A DNA stretch of 64,000 nucleotides from Rivularia sp963920925 (GCF_963920925.1 NZ_CAWUDI010000002.1:208198-272197); one strand, 5' to 3'; positions 35,193 to 44,843 are shown, numbered from the stretch's first letter. A program made the numbers and translations. Notes: generated from the sequence alone by a model not told the origin.

Positions 35193-36145
35193 TGGATTTT
35201 TATTTATGTGAGAACGATAAAAAATACTGTTAATCAATTAATTTTAGATTTTTTTACATATTTTAGATTAATTTCATTTATAAAGAAGCTCTTCGTTTAA
35301 TACTAAATCGTAGACTCTAACAAAGTTGCATCGATAGATTTGAAACTTTCAAACATTAATAAAATATAATACGCTATTCGATTTAATCCAAAATTTAAAA
35401 TTTGTCGATACTTAATTTGGAGGATATAATCTACACTCCCAATTTTGGGCAAAAACTTCAATTTAGGTGAAATATTCCTCTAGAAGCAGCGATTATAGCT
35501 TGATGCCTCGGTATTTCTATTGGCGATTCTAAGTGTAATACCTAATTTTTATAGAAAATTGTAATTGCGAGTGAGTATCTGGGAACTATAGATAATAAGA
35601 CTTTCTTTCCACTGCATAGTGGTTAAGTACTTATTATACCGTTAACAGGGTTCTAACCAGATTAGATAGATATGCAATTAGATCATCTACCAAAAGCTTT
35701 GTTTGTAATAGCAAGAGTATCTGCGAAACTTCAGCAGATAATAATAAAACAGAATACAAATTTTTTACTAAGGCATTGTCCCGATACAGGCTTATCTGAC
35801 ATTTATTTTCCGCCCTAAAGGAAAGTCTTTCATGCCATCTCGCAATCAAGACGACAGTAATAAGTAATCAATTGTTTGCCAATATTAAATATTATTTGCT
35901 GTCAGTTTCGTTTTTAAAATAAATCCGCACGCGGACGATTTAATTGTCGTTCACCCTATTGTCATAATGTTTCAACTAAAAAAAAATGTATTAATGGCAA
36001 AAAAGGCATGGCGCAATAACAAACAAGCGAAGATAAATGCTGTGAAAAGTCTGGAAGTAGTCCAAATATAGTTGTCTAAGTTTGTGGCAGACTGTATAGA
36101 CTTACTTTCAGCTTTACTACTTTAGTATTCTGTAGAACGCAACTC
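35193..36145. other. AT-rich gap of about 950 bases
   Basis: No credible gene; the minus-strand frame 35634-35849 lacks a ribosome site and family features. A nested hairpin lies at 35594-35635 (AATAAG...CCACTGCATAGTGG...CTTATT). The promoters of the CRR7-like gene and the GGDEF regulator are expected at its ends. Confidence 0.45.
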
Positions 36146-37180
36146 ATGTCAGGCACAAGCCCAACTTCTTTTTCTAGTAAACCTCCGTTGATTTTAGTGG
36201 CTGATGACGATAAAGCCATACGGACTCTTCTATGTGAATATATGGGTAACGAAGGATATCGTGTAGTAGATGTTACTAATGGTCAAGAGTGTTTGGATGC
36301 ATATATTGATTTAAAACCCGACTTGGTTCTACTAGATGCATTAATGCCAGTGATGGATGGCTTTGCCTGCTGTCACGAATTAATGCAGATTGCTAAAAAT
36401 AATTTAGCTTTAGCTTTAGCCAACTTTGATAGTGAAACCTATGCAAGCACCACCGTTATTTCCAAACTGTGGGAACGTACCCCAATACTAATGATTACTG
36501 GTTTAGACGATCCAGCATCCGTAGATCGTGCTTTCAGCTCGGGGGCTAGCGATTACGTTACCAAGCCCATTCATTGGGCTGTCTTACGTCAAAGGGTACG
36601 GCGGTTATTGCAACAAGCCCAATTACATAAACAGTTAGAAGCCGCAAACCAAGCTTTGCAGGAATTAGCTAACATGGATGCTTTAACTGGGTTGGCCAAT
36701 CGTCGTCGATTTGACGAATATCTAAATAATCAATGGATGAATTTAGCTGGTTCCGACAAACCGCTCTCACTAATTTTGTGCGATATCGACTTTTTTAAAC
36801 GTTTTAATGATAAATATGGTCATCCAGCAGGAGATTTGTGTTTGCAAAAGGTGGGTGCTGTTTTGAATGGTGCAGCACAAAAAAATCAAGATTTAGTGGC
36901 TCGTTATGGTGGCGAAGAATTTGCTGTAATTATGCCAAGTACGCACGCACCGGGTGCAGTTCACGTTGCAGCTTTGATGCAATCGGGAGTTAGAGAGCTA
37001 CAGGTTTCGCACTCAGAATCTGGGGTTAGCAATTATGTAACTTTGAGTTTAGGAGTAGCAACCACCATACCCAATTTGGAATCCTCGCCAAGCGATTTAA
37101 TATTGAGTGCAGATAAAGCTCTTTATCAAGCTAAACAAGAGGGACGCAATCGTATTGTCCTCAAACAAGTAAACTATTAA
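36146..37180 (+). CDS. Response regulator with GGDEF domain (diguanylate cyclase)
   Basis: 344 aa. The receiver domain (about 15-165) has VADDDKA, phospho-acceptor D64 (LLDALMP), the ITGLDD Thr and the TKP Lys, and carries an insertion after the D64 region. A short coiled-coil linker (QLHKQLEAANQALQELA) leads to a GGDEF domain with GGEEF at 255-259 and the conserved CDIDFFKRFND metal-site strand. It should make cyclic di-GMP when phosphorylated. The inhibitory I-site position reads KNQD (246-249) instead of RxxD. No kinase is adjacent. The tRNA-Thr gene lies 29 bases downstream on the other strand. Confidence 0.93.
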   Translation: MSGTSPTSFSSKPPLILVADDDKAIRTLLCEYMGNEGYRVVDVTNGQECLDAYIDLKPDLVLLDALMPVMDGFACCHELMQIAKNNLALALANFDSETYASTTVISKLWERTPILMITGLDDPASVDRAFSSGASDYVTKPIHWAVLRQRVRRLLQQAQLHKQLEAANQALQELANMDALTGLANRRRFDEYLNNQWMNLAGSDKPLSLILCDIDFFKRFNDKYGHPAGDLCLQKVGAVLNGAAQKNQDLVARYGGEEFAVIMPSTHAPGAVHVAALMQSGVRELQVSHSESGVSNYVTLSLGVATTIPNLESSPSDLILSADKALYQAKQEGRNRIVLKQVNY

Positions 37181-37209
37181 ATAAAGACAAAAAATGTTTA
37201 ACTTACCAA

Positions 37210-37281
37210 AGCCGACGGCGGGATTTGAACCCGCGACCTATTGATTACGAATCAATTGCTCTACCACTGAGCCACGTCGGC
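37210..37281 (-). tRNA. tRNA-Thr (anticodon CGU)
   Basis: A complete cloverleaf on the minus strand. The acceptor GCCGACG pairs with CGTCGGC; D stem GCTC/GAGC, anticodon stem ATTGA/TCAAT with loop TTCGTAA, T stem GCGGG/CCCGC with TTCAAAT. Anticodon CGT reads codon ACG. CCA is not encoded. Confidence 0.97.
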
Positions 37282-37315
37282 ATAAACAATCTCGAATCAT
37301 ATCATAATTGACTTC

Positions 37316-37600
37316 ATGGTACAACCAAAACCTAAAAAAAACACTAATAAACGCAATTTAGACCCAGAACTATATGCTCGTCTCAAAGCAGAAGCAGCAT
37401 CTCCTTATCGGGGATTAAGAAAGTTTGTTTATCTGGCTTTTGGTGCTTCTGGTTTAATAGGGGCATTTATTTTTGTGTTGCAGCTATTAGCTCAGAAAAC
37501 CTCTCTTGAAGTTGGTTTACCATCTTTAGCACTTCAAGTCGGAGTAGTCGCTTTGATGGTTTTTCTTTGGCGTTGGGATGAGAGTCGTAAAAAAAGTTAA
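37316..37600 (+). CDS. DUF3493 membrane protein (LPA1-like domain)
   Basis: 94 aa. The N-terminus is basic and polar, with the conserved RLKAEAASPYRGLRKFVYLAFGASGLIGAF segment, then two membrane helices (about 38-59 and 67-86). It matches DUF3493, found alone in cyanobacteria and as the C-terminal part of the plant LOW PSII ACCUMULATION 1 protein, so a thylakoid role in photosystem II accumulation is likely but inferred. Confidence 0.85.
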   Translation: MVQPKPKKNTNKRNLDPELYARLKAEAASPYRGLRKFVYLAFGASGLIGAFIFVLQLLAQKTSLEVGLPSLALQVGVVALMVFLWRWDESRKKS

Positions 37601-37839
37601 TAAAATTCTTCCGTAAATCTCAAATTTTGTGACTAAAGTTTATAGTAGTTTACGAAAATAAACACGATGAAATAAAAAATTAAGAAAATATTAGGAAATA
37701 AAAAAAGGCGAGTATTTTTGTAATAATAAAGACAGTTGAAACGAGGTCAGCTTATATAAAGACCTTGAAAATATATCTCTGATCTTTAAAAGGGGTTATT
37801 TAATTTAAAAGACCCCAATTTTAAAAACTTAAAAATAGT

Positions 37840-37882
37840 AAAGCGCCAGACTAGTAAAGTTAGTTATGGCGCTTTATTTATT
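37840..37882 (+). terminator. Strong hairpin terminator
   Basis: AAAGCGCCA (37840-37848) and TGGCGCTTT (37867-37875) with an 18-base loop, followed by ATTTATTTT. It is 240 bases past the DUF3493 gene, so it may end a longer 3' region or an unannotated RNA. Confidence 0.75.
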
Positions 37883-37947
37883 TTAAGGTAATAGGTAATG
37901 GGTAATTGTTTTCTGTACTATTAGACATCGCAGGAATTGAAAATACC

Positions 37948-38033
37948 CCTCTCCAAACCTCTCCCCCACTGGGAGAGAGGCTTAAAAAAAACCCATTCCC
38001 TCATAGGGAAGGGGGGTAGGGGGGTTAGGTTTG
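37948..38033. repeat. Palindromic CCCCTCTCC/GGGGAGAGG-type intergenic repeat
   Basis: A pyrimidine-rich arm (CCCCTCTCCAAACCTCTCCC) is followed by GGGAGAGAGG, then a second G-rich arm near GGAAGGGGGGTAGGGGGG. The layout is that of a dispersed palindromic repeat common in cyanobacterial genomes (from memory). Confidence 0.65.
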
Positions 38034-38127
38034 CGTGTAATTTGAAACCATAAAAATGTTTTCCGGAGATGTCCATTGCTCATTAGCTATAAACAGCAGA
38101 ATCGGTGCAAAGTTTTTTACTGTCGAA

Positions 38128-39798
38128 CTATTGCTGAACCGTTACCACATAGGGTGAAGGAATTGGTTGAGCTTGTCCGGCGTTAACTAACGCTTGATAA
38201 ACAAAAGCAGCAACTTCTGCTCTGGTTGCTTCACGAGTGGGATTTAATTGTGTCGCTGTCGGGTAGTTAACTACAAGCTGTCTGGCGGTTGCTGCTGCAA
38301 CTGGTGAAGAAGCCCAGCTAGGAATTTGGGCAGCATCACTGTAAACAGAAATCACATTTGGATTGTTTGCAGTCAAACCTAAACCGTTAGCTAAGGCAAC
38401 TAAAACCTGTACTCTAGGAATTTCCAATTGTGGCCTAAAAGTATTATTAGGATAACCAGCAAGGAAAGGACTTTTGGTAGCTGTTTGAATAGCATTGTAA
38501 GCCCAAAAATTTCTGCTGACATCGCTGAAATTAACTGCTTGCTGTTGAGCTTGCGGTGCAAAAGCTTTATTAATAATTGCCGCAAATTGAGCGCGGGTAA
38601 CGGGTTCGTTAGGCTTAAAACTACCATCGGGGAAGCCAGCAATCACACCCTTGGAAGCTAAAGCTTCGATATAGCTTTTCGCCCAATAATTTGGTGCTAC
38701 ATCAATAAAAGCTGTTGCTCCTGGAGGTGCATCAACTGTTGCTGCAACAAATTCAACTTGCCCTTGAATTTTACTTTCGTCGATATCGTTACCGATCGCC
38801 AGAATCTGGATATCACGAGTGGCGTTATTCACGTCATAACGCTTGTTATTGCGAATCAAGTTACCGCCGGGTTCTTCAGCTGTTCCCAAGTTAGGTTTAG
38901 CAGTAGTAATCACAACAATACCATCGCGAGTATTGTTTTGGATTACGTTTTTACGCAATATGGGTTGCGCTGAATTGGAGATAAAAAGTCCGTCTACGTT
39001 TTGCAAGATTTGGTTTTCGGCTATTAAAGGTGTAGAGTTTCCACCAATCGCTAAACCGAATCCGGTATCTTGAAATAAGTTACCGCGAATCTCTCCTTTG
39101 GCAGATTTCGCTACTGAAACACCATTACCTTTATTTTGAATAAAGATATTACCGGCAATTGTAGGATCGCCCGTACCAGTAACAAAAACGCCTTCACGTA
39201 AGTTGTTAGTAAAAGTACTATTTATAATGTTGGGATTTGTTGATTCTACCCAAATTCCCGTACCGCGAGATTCTGGGTTTGTGACGGTAATACCACTAAT
39301 AGTAGAGTTTTTTTCAGCAAGAATAGTAATGTTCTGTCTGGCAAAAGTACGACTTGTATAATTACCGCTTCCTGTAATTAATGTTGCTTGCCCTTTTCCA
39401 GCTTCATCTCCACGTAAAGTTACTCCTTCTTTAATATTGAGTGGAAATGATTCTCCTGTTTCTGTGCTGTAAGTACCGGGTGCGAGTTGAATCACTGTAC
39501 CCGGCTGGGCTTGTTCAAGAGCGAAAGTGATGGTTTTAAATGGAGCAGCTTCAGTAGTACCACCACCCGTCTGGTTTGTACCAGTTTGAGGATTTACATA
39601 AATTATGCTGCTAGCTACGGGAGTTTGCGCGATTAAAGTTTGAGCATTACCAAGATTCACAACATTCGCTTTTGATTCTTCTACTGGTAGCAACATCGAA
39701 CTACTAGAAACTACAAGTAAAGCAGCAATAGAGAAAGGTAATTTAAAGTTAGTAGAGAAATTATTGCCTAAAGAAATGGGAAAGCCCTTATATTTCAT
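38128..39798 (-). CDS. Secreted beta-helix protein with three SLH domains
   Basis: 556 aa. The signal peptide (about 20-45, cut after SKA) is followed by a DUF1565-like right-handed parallel beta-helix (about 65-345) with recurring IxGNxF/NxIxNN turns. Three S-layer homology domains close the protein (FIDVAPNYWAKSYIEALASKGVIAGFPDGSFKP at about 365, VNFSDVSRNFWAYNAI at about 425, and a more divergent one near 485). SLH domains bind wall polymers, so this is a surface protein; the helix may bind or modify glycans, but no catalytic residues can be assigned. Confidence 0.9.
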   Translation of the reverse strand: MKYKGFPISLGNNFSTNFKLPFSIAALLVVSSSSMLLPVEESKANVVNLGNAQTLIAQTPVASSIIYVNPQTGTNQTGGGTTEAAPFKTITFALEQAQPGTVIQLAPGTYSTETGESFPLNIKEGVTLRGDEAGKGQATLITGSGNYTSRTFARQNITILAEKNSTISGITVTNPESRGTGIWVESTNPNIINSTFTNNLREGVFVTGTGDPTIAGNIFIQNKGNGVSVAKSAKGEIRGNLFQDTGFGLAIGGNSTPLIAENQILQNVDGLFISNSAQPILRKNVIQNNTRDGIVVITTAKPNLGTAEEPGGNLIRNNKRYDVNNATRDIQILAIGNDIDESKIQGQVEFVAATVDAPPGATAFIDVAPNYWAKSYIEALASKGVIAGFPDGSFKPNEPVTRAQFAAIINKAFAPQAQQQAVNFSDVSRNFWAYNAIQTATKSPFLAGYPNNTFRPQLEIPRVQVLVALANGLGLTANNPNVISVYSDAAQIPSWASSPVAAATARQLVVNYPTATQLNPTREATRAEVAAFVYQALVNAGQAQPIPSPYVVTVQQ

Positions 39799-40622
39799 CT
39801 TTAATTTAGAGGTATCATGTAGGTGCCGAGGTTAGCCGAGTGGCTTTAAACCCATGCCAAACTATACCTGATGGACAGCACATAATCAGCATAGTTCCAA
39901 TATCCATTGAAAAATTTTTTCTTGGTATCCGATCAATATTTTAAGCAAAAATACTTCTTGATACTTTTCCAAACATTATTCTTTACGATTCGATTTGGAT
40001 TAAGGTTTAATTTGTTACTTAATATTAAGAGAGTGAATATTTATTAATTATAAATAAATTAAGATTTGTTTAGCTTCTGCTTAAAAGCTTAATAATAATT
40101 GCTTGGTTATTCAACAAGGCAGTTTGTGAGGATTTTAAAGTCTAATTATATACTCTGCTTGTAAAAGGAAACAGGGAAAAAGAGAACCATTATAAATAAT
40201 TTTAGTTATAAAAAAAATAATCTTTACATAGCAATGTGTTGAGGTATTTTATTCGAGGCTTTAGCATCCCTTTGAACTGAAAAACCATATTTAATGGTAT
40301 TAGAAAGTAAGTTCGTTAGATTTGCCGTAATAAAGCTGAGTCTAAATAAGCTTCAGTGCAAGAACATTCGTGAGTAAAATCTTCTACTAGTTGCTGAGTG
40401 ATTCAAACTAAATTTAAGTTTGGCAGATACAGTATCAAATCCTTAGTAACGGCGTTTTGATAGTGCTATTTCCAACAGGCTCTACGATTACCAAGCAGAA
40501 GGGAGCAGTTAAATTTAGCGCTCAACATTTATTTATAAAATTTTTAGTTTCAGATGCCCTTATAAGGTTTACGATCTCCAATAGCAAGTAACGATCGGCA
40601 TATCAGTATTCAAATCTCAATT
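39799..40622. other. AT-rich gap upstream of the SLH and DUF2839 genes
   Basis: 824 bases with both divergent promoters. A short segment at 39824-39850 (GCCGAGGTTAGCCGAGTGGC) looks like the D-arm half of a tRNA-Ser/Leu but has no 3' half. The rest is AT-rich, with no gene seen. Confidence 0.4.
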
Positions 40623-40835
40623 ATGGGCGAAGCAAAGCGGCGTAAAGCTTCATTAGCGAACGATTACGGTCAATCACCTCGTATTTTACCCTGGGTTCCA
40701 ATAACTAAAAAACAAGCGGAACAGTTTGTCAGTTGGACTACTCGCGGTGCTTGGATTGGCATTTATTTGATGGTTGCTCTTTGGATCACAATTCGTTTTA
40801 TTGGTCCGACTTTCGGTTGGTGGAAAGTAGTATAA
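40623..40835 (+). CDS. DUF2839 small membrane protein
   Basis: 70 aa. The conserved start GEAKRRKASLANDYGQ and the core ILPWVPITKKQAEQFVSWTTRGAWIGI are followed by one membrane helix (about 42-63) and a WWK end. It matches the cyanobacterial family DUF2839 of unknown function. A strong terminator lies 37 bases downstream, making a monocistronic unit. Confidence 0.88.
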   Translation: MGEAKRRKASLANDYGQSPRILPWVPITKKQAEQFVSWTTRGAWIGIYLMVALWITIRFIGPTFGWWKVV

Positions 40836-40872
40836 ATCTACTAAAATCCGCCAGACATCTGTAAAATTAGAA

Positions 40873-40904
40873 AAACCGTATTGCGAGTATTCGCGATACG
40901 GTTT
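40873..40904 (+). terminator. Terminator of the DUF2839 gene
   Basis: A 14-base stem, 40873-40886 with 40891-40904, one G-U-type pair and a GTAT loop (AAACCGTATTGCGA and TCGCGATACGGTTT). Only a short T-tail follows. Confidence 0.85.
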
Positions 40905-41725
40905 CTGATTGCTTAAATACACCTTACCAAGATAAGAATTCCTGATTTAACTATTTAATTATTTTATGAATGACTAAAGAATTTTTTATTCTTATTTTTC
41001 CGTATCAACTGTTTATAAATCTTTTAAAAGCTACTTATATGTTGACTTATTTTATGGTATTGGTAGCGAAATACACATTTTTATAAAGAATTAAACATGA
41101 TGTTGCCGAATTGGCACCACGAGTTTCAATTAATTAGTTATCCTCTAGTTTAAGTTTAGACATACTTTTTGATTGAATGTACGGCTAAAATCATTTACCG
41201 CAAACCATTAGAGAGGCGATTGATTGTCAATGCCGTGAAAATAAGCAAGTAACTCGACTATTCTCCCTTCTCTGTAAGGAAAAATAGTCTACTGGGGTAA
41301 AAATAGAAATATTTACTGTAATATTCGCAGCAAAAAACGAAGTAAAATGCCAATAGAGCAATGAAAGGCTGCTTTTATCGCAGTTTATAGCCGAAGAAGA
41401 TACTATTTGTCAATTTTTGGCAGTTGACTTCTACTAAATATGAGTTAATGTGATAGCGGATTTATATTGTCAGTATCTACCCTGACCTCGACAATATAAA
41501 TAAGAAGTAAGATTTAACCAATCGTGTCGGAAATTTTTAGATCGCAAAGTGAATATTATGATACCGCACGACTTGTTTAATTGAACTACCATTTCCAAGG
41601 TAGTCATTTTTCAGATTTATTCACTTGTGGGCAATTGTAATGATTAGTTTACAATATCATTTGATGAGAAAATCTAAAAAAAATATAAAAGAGACTAAAA
41701 TGATTGTGGTGTTAGGAGGATAAAA
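40905..41725. other. AT-rich gap upstream of the DUF1815 gene
   Basis: About 820 bases without a credible gene. A long inverted repeat lies at 41460-41501. The end of the region has the AGGAGG ribosome site of the next gene (41714-41719). Confidence 0.45.
41460..41501. promoter_or_regulatory. 12-base perfect inverted repeat
   Basis: ATTTATATTGTC (41460-41471) and GACAATATAAAT (41490-41501) are exact inverted copies across 18 bases, with no T-run after. They lie 225 bases before the DUF1815 gene. The arrangement fits paired operator half sites or a leader hairpin. Confidence 0.45.
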
Positions 41726-42070
41726 GTGTTTCTAAGATTAGCGCAGCAACACCGGCAGTTCGTTCAAGACTTAGTAATGAATTTACAAGCCTTGGCGATC
41801 GTTCTAGAGAGACGTGGATACCCCGCGTCTTGCTATACGTGCGGCGACCAAATGAATAGTGGTTCGTTTATGGTTAGCTTGGGAGAAAATCATCTAATTC
41901 GATTTTTAGTCTCTGATTACGGTATCACTTGGACTGAGATGCGCGACGATCGCGAATTAATGAAGTTGGAAGGTGCAGAAGCAGTCAACCAGCTACAGGA
42001 ACTTGCGAATATAGTAAAGCATCCACCAGTTGAAGCTTGTACCACCGGCAAAGCCCTTGTGAAGCACTAG
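41726..42070 (+). CDS. DUF1815 domain protein
   Basis: 114 aa from GTG; AGGAGG lies 6 bases upstream and fixes the start. The sequence (FLRLAQQHRQFVQDLVMNLQ, LERRGYPASCYTCGDQM, FLVSDYGITWTEMRD) matches DUF1815, a small soluble cyanobacterial family without known function. It contains a CYTC pair that could bind metal or form a disulfide. It is isolated between two large non-coding gaps. Confidence 0.9.
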   Translation: MFLRLAQQHRQFVQDLVMNLQALAIVLERRGYPASCYTCGDQMNSGSFMVSLGENHLIRFLVSDYGITWTEMRDDRELMKLEGAEAVNQLQELANIVKHPPVEACTTGKALVKH

Positions 42071-42993
42071 TTAATTCTCAGGAATTCAAGCTAGCTGTTG
42101 AGCCACGGTAATGCTGTCAAAGACGAAGCCTATTTTACAATATGAGGGAACTTAGAAATGTTTTGAATTCATAGCTTATTGAACAAACTATTAACAAATC
42201 ATTTCTCTTCATCGCGATCGGGCATGAAATAATGTAACAACCTTTCATTGGTTGCTGAACTTGAACAATATCTGTACTTGTCCTACTTAGAGCATTAGTT
42301 TTTCGTGGTAAGGGCAATGTTTTGTCAAAATAGCAGAGCATAGGTTTGAAATTAATCCGTTCATTCCTTTACGACGAAACTTGTAGCAGCATTTTTCTCA
42401 ACAACGTAAACTTTGCAGTTTTGATGTGGGTTAATGTAAATTAGGCTACCAATGAGAAGTCCCAAAATATTGGGTATTTAAACCAATGCCCTTAAAGACT
42501 TACAAGTATAATTACCAACTATTAAAGGTAGGATAATCAACTATGTATTCTTACCTGTCCAAAAAGTAACAAATTATTTCAGAAGTTTTTCAGAAATTTT
42601 TCAGATATATTTTTCCTTAAAAGAGGAAAATATCTAGCTTAGAGAAATCCTTGCGAGCCGCATACTCAAATTGTAATATCGCTTTACCGGCGATATAGTT
42701 ACTGCGCTTATATCCGAAAAATTACAGAAAAAATTGGTCATGTAAAGTAACCCGTGTTAATGGTGACTCGGTTTTGTAACTGGATTTACACAAAATTATT
42801 GTATTCTAAAATACTCTTGAAATCAAATATGATTTTTAGAGTATTTTGATTTTTGATTATTTTTGCTTTTTTATGAAGCAGGGAATAGGGAAGAAGAAAT
42901 TACATCGGTAATCATCAATTGGACTCACGGTAAACTTGATATTGTTTATGCCGCAAAGTTAGTTAACCCACGCATCTGCGAAGAAACTTTAAG
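42071..42993. other. Large gap containing an orphan terminator
   Basis: 923 bases with no convincing protein gene; the minus-strand frame 42135-42341 lacks support. Around 42690-42706 TATCGC/GCGATA can pair, and a strong plus-strand terminator lies at 42808. Together these could mark a small RNA gene. Confidence 0.4.
42808..42860 (+). terminator. Orphan intrinsic terminator
   Basis: AAAATACTC (42808-42816) and GAGTATTTT (42839-42847), with an inner AAATC/GATTT pair, followed by GATTTTTGATTATTTTTG. The nearest upstream gene stops 738 bases earlier, so it may end a small RNA. Confidence 0.7.
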
Positions 42994-43491
42994 ATGTCTG
43001 AAGAAAAATCACAGCAACCGCAACTAGCACCGACTGGTACTATCGACAATCAATATTTACACGCATCTGAAAATTGGTTTGAATATCCAGTCAGGGTTCA
43101 ACCTCACCACACCGACTATGCTGGTGTTGTTTGGCATGGTGCCTATATAGCTTGGATGGAAGAAGCCAGAATAGAATGCTTGCGTTCAATTGGGATTGAA
43201 TACACCGATTTGGTGGCTTTAGGCTGCGAGTTACCCGTGGTAGAAATGTCAATACGCTATCATCAGGTGCTTCAGCTAGGTAAGGCGGCTGTAGTAAAAA
43301 CTCGTATGGAAGAAGTCACAGGAGTTCGCATCAACTGGAATTATGCCATTCAATCAATCGATGGGCAAGATTTACACGTTAGCGCCAAGGTAACATTGGT
43401 GGCAATGGATAGAGAAAAAGGTAAAATAATGCGCCAGCTACCTCCTAGAGTAAAAGAGGTTTTTGCAAGGCTTTCTGCATCGAAAAAGTAG
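42994..43491 (+). CDS. Acyl-CoA thioesterase, 4HBT hotdog family
   Basis: 165 aa. After a polar 28-residue N-terminus comes the YbgC/FadM-type hotdog domain: VRVQPHHTDYAGVVWHGAYIAWMEEARIE with the catalytic Asp in TDYAG. ELPVVEMSIRYHQVLQLGKAAVVKTRM follows. It should hydrolyse an acyl-CoA thioester in the cytosol; the substrate cannot be read from sequence. Whether it is the menaquinone/phylloquinone DHNA-CoA thioesterase is uncertain. It is convergent with dxr, separated by a heptamer array. Confidence 0.88.
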   Translation: MSEEKSQQPQLAPTGTIDNQYLHASENWFEYPVRVQPHHTDYAGVVWHGAYIAWMEEARIECLRSIGIEYTDLVALGCELPVVEMSIRYHQVLQLGKAAVVKTRMEEVTGVRINWNYAIQSIDGQDLHVSAKVTLVAMDREKGKIMRQLPPRVKEVFARLSASKK

Positions 43492-43496
43492 TAAAA

Positions 43497-43538
43497 GAGT
43501 TAGGAGTTAGGAGTTAGGAGTTAGGAGTTAGGAGTTAG
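43497..43538. repeat. GAGTTAG tandem array (6 units)
   Basis: Six exact 7-base units right after the thioesterase stop (complement of the TAACTCC family), followed by a purine/pyrimidine tract ahead of the dxr stop. Confidence 0.9.
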
Positions 43539-43587
43539 GTTAAAATTCTCCTTGTCTCCTTGTCCCCTTGTCTCCCCATCTCCCCCT

Positions 43588-44784
43588 CTACCGCATCGAA
43601 ACTACCGTCGGTGAGTTTTGCAAACTTTGTGCAGCCTCTATTACTTCTTGTCTTGCCCATTTATCGGCGGCTAAAATGTCATCTAAATTAGGATTTGCAT
43701 TATTTTGCCCTGAATGGCGATCGCAAACTTTTTCGATGCAGCGGGGAATATCTAAAAAGTGAATTTTTTCTTCTAAAAATAAGGCTACGGCTTGTTCGTT
43801 GGCGGCGTTTAAAACTGCTGGCATTGAACCACCAGCTTTTCCGACGGCGTAAGCTAAATTCATACAGGGGTATTTTTGATGATTGGGTTCTCGGAATGTT
43901 AAGGAGCCAGCTTTAACTAAATCTAAGCGTTCCCAATCGGTGTAAATACGTTCTGGATAAGATAAAGCATACAGCAGAGGTAGACGCATATCCGCCCAGC
44001 CCAACTGAGCTAAAACTGAGGTATCTTGCAGTTCAATCAGCGAATGAATAATGCTTTGGGGATGAATGACAATTTCAATATCTTTGTAATCTAATCCAAA
44101 TAGAAAGTGCGCTTCAATTACTTCCAAACCTTTATTCATTAAAGTAGCCGAATCTACTGTAATTTTACGCCCCATCGACCAATTCGGATGTTTCAAAGCA
44201 TCAGCAACCGTAACGTCGGCTAATTTTTCTACATCCCAATCGCGGAAAGCACCACCAGAGGCAGTAAGTATAATCTTGCGTAAACCTGCTTCTGGAATGC
44301 CTTGCAGACATTGAAAAATAGCTGAATGCTCTGAATCTGCGGGTAAAAGTTTTACTGCGTGTTTTTTAATTAACGGTAAAACTACTGGAGCGCCAGCAAT
44401 TAAAGTTTCTTTATTCGCTAAAGCAATATCTTTACCCGCTTCGATAGCAGCTATGGTAGGTAGCAATCCAGCACAACCGACAATACCAGTAACTACAGTT
44501 TCAGCTTCTGCATAGCGAGCAACTTCTATAACACCATCTTCTCCCCATAGTAAAGTTGGTTGAGGCTCTACGTCTTTTATTGCTTCTTTTAGTTGTGATA
44601 ATTTAGATTCATCGCAAATTGCCACTATACTCGGTTGAAACTGTCTAATCTGCGATGCTAACAATTCTACGTTGCGCCCTGCTGCTAATCCGACAATCCG
44701 AAACTGTTCGGGGTGTTGAGCAACAATATCTAAAGTTTGAGTACCAATAGAACCAGTAGAACCAATAAGGGTAATAGCTTTCAC
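43588..44784 (-). CDS. dxr: 1-deoxy-D-xylulose 5-phosphate reductoisomerase
   Basis: 398 aa. The second step of the MEP isoprenoid pathway: DXP to MEP with NADPH. The N-terminal dinucleotide site GSTGSIGTQTL (7-17), the LANKETLIAGAPVV segment, the DSEHSAIFQCL metal/substrate site and MNKGLEVIEAHFLF are intact. The product feeds carotenoid, chlorophyll and polyprenol synthesis; polyprenol is also the carrier the neighbouring glycosylation genes should use. The purine-rich repeat upstream separates it from that cluster. Confidence 0.98.
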   Translation of the reverse strand: MKAITLIGSTGSIGTQTLDIVAQHPEQFRIVGLAAGRNVELLASQIRQFQPSIVAICDESKLSQLKEAIKDVEPQPTLLWGEDGVIEVARYAEAETVVTGIVGCAGLLPTIAAIEAGKDIALANKETLIAGAPVVLPLIKKHAVKLLPADSEHSAIFQCLQGIPEAGLRKIILTASGGAFRDWDVEKLADVTVADALKHPNWSMGRKITVDSATLMNKGLEVIEAHFLFGLDYKDIEIVIHPQSIIHSLIELQDTSVLAQLGWADMRLPLLYALSYPERIYTDWERLDLVKAGSLTFREPNHQKYPCMNLAYAVGKAGGSMPAVLNAANEQAVALFLEEKIHFLDIPRCIEKVCDRHSGQNNANPNLDDILAADKWARQEVIEAAQSLQNSPTVVSMR

Positions 44785-44843
44785 AATTTTTATTAATTAT
44801 TGACAGACAACTTTACTATAGATTGTCTGGGGCTGGAAGAGTA

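Larger units (their letters stand above)
37601..38127. other. Intergenic region with terminator and long repeat
   Basis: 527 bases between convergent genes. It holds an AT-rich part, a strong terminator (37840), a palindromic CCCCTCTCC repeat (37948) and the 3' flank of the SLH gene. No gene is seen. Confidence 0.5.

Noticed and set aside
35634..35849. 71-aa minus-strand frame in a large gap
   Set aside because: No ribosome site, no domain or signal features, and no clear partner.
39824..39850. Possible tRNA fragment (D-arm-like GCCGAGTGGC)
   Set aside because: No anticodon stem, T arm or acceptor complement follows; too short to call a tRNA or an integration scar.
42135..42341. 68-aa minus-strand frame in a large gap
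   Set aside because: Sequence shows no family resemblance and the region looks non-coding.
43497..43538. Tandem repeats resembling a CRISPR array
   Set aside because: Units are 7 bases with no spacers, and no cas genes are in the window; they are heptamer tandem repeats.
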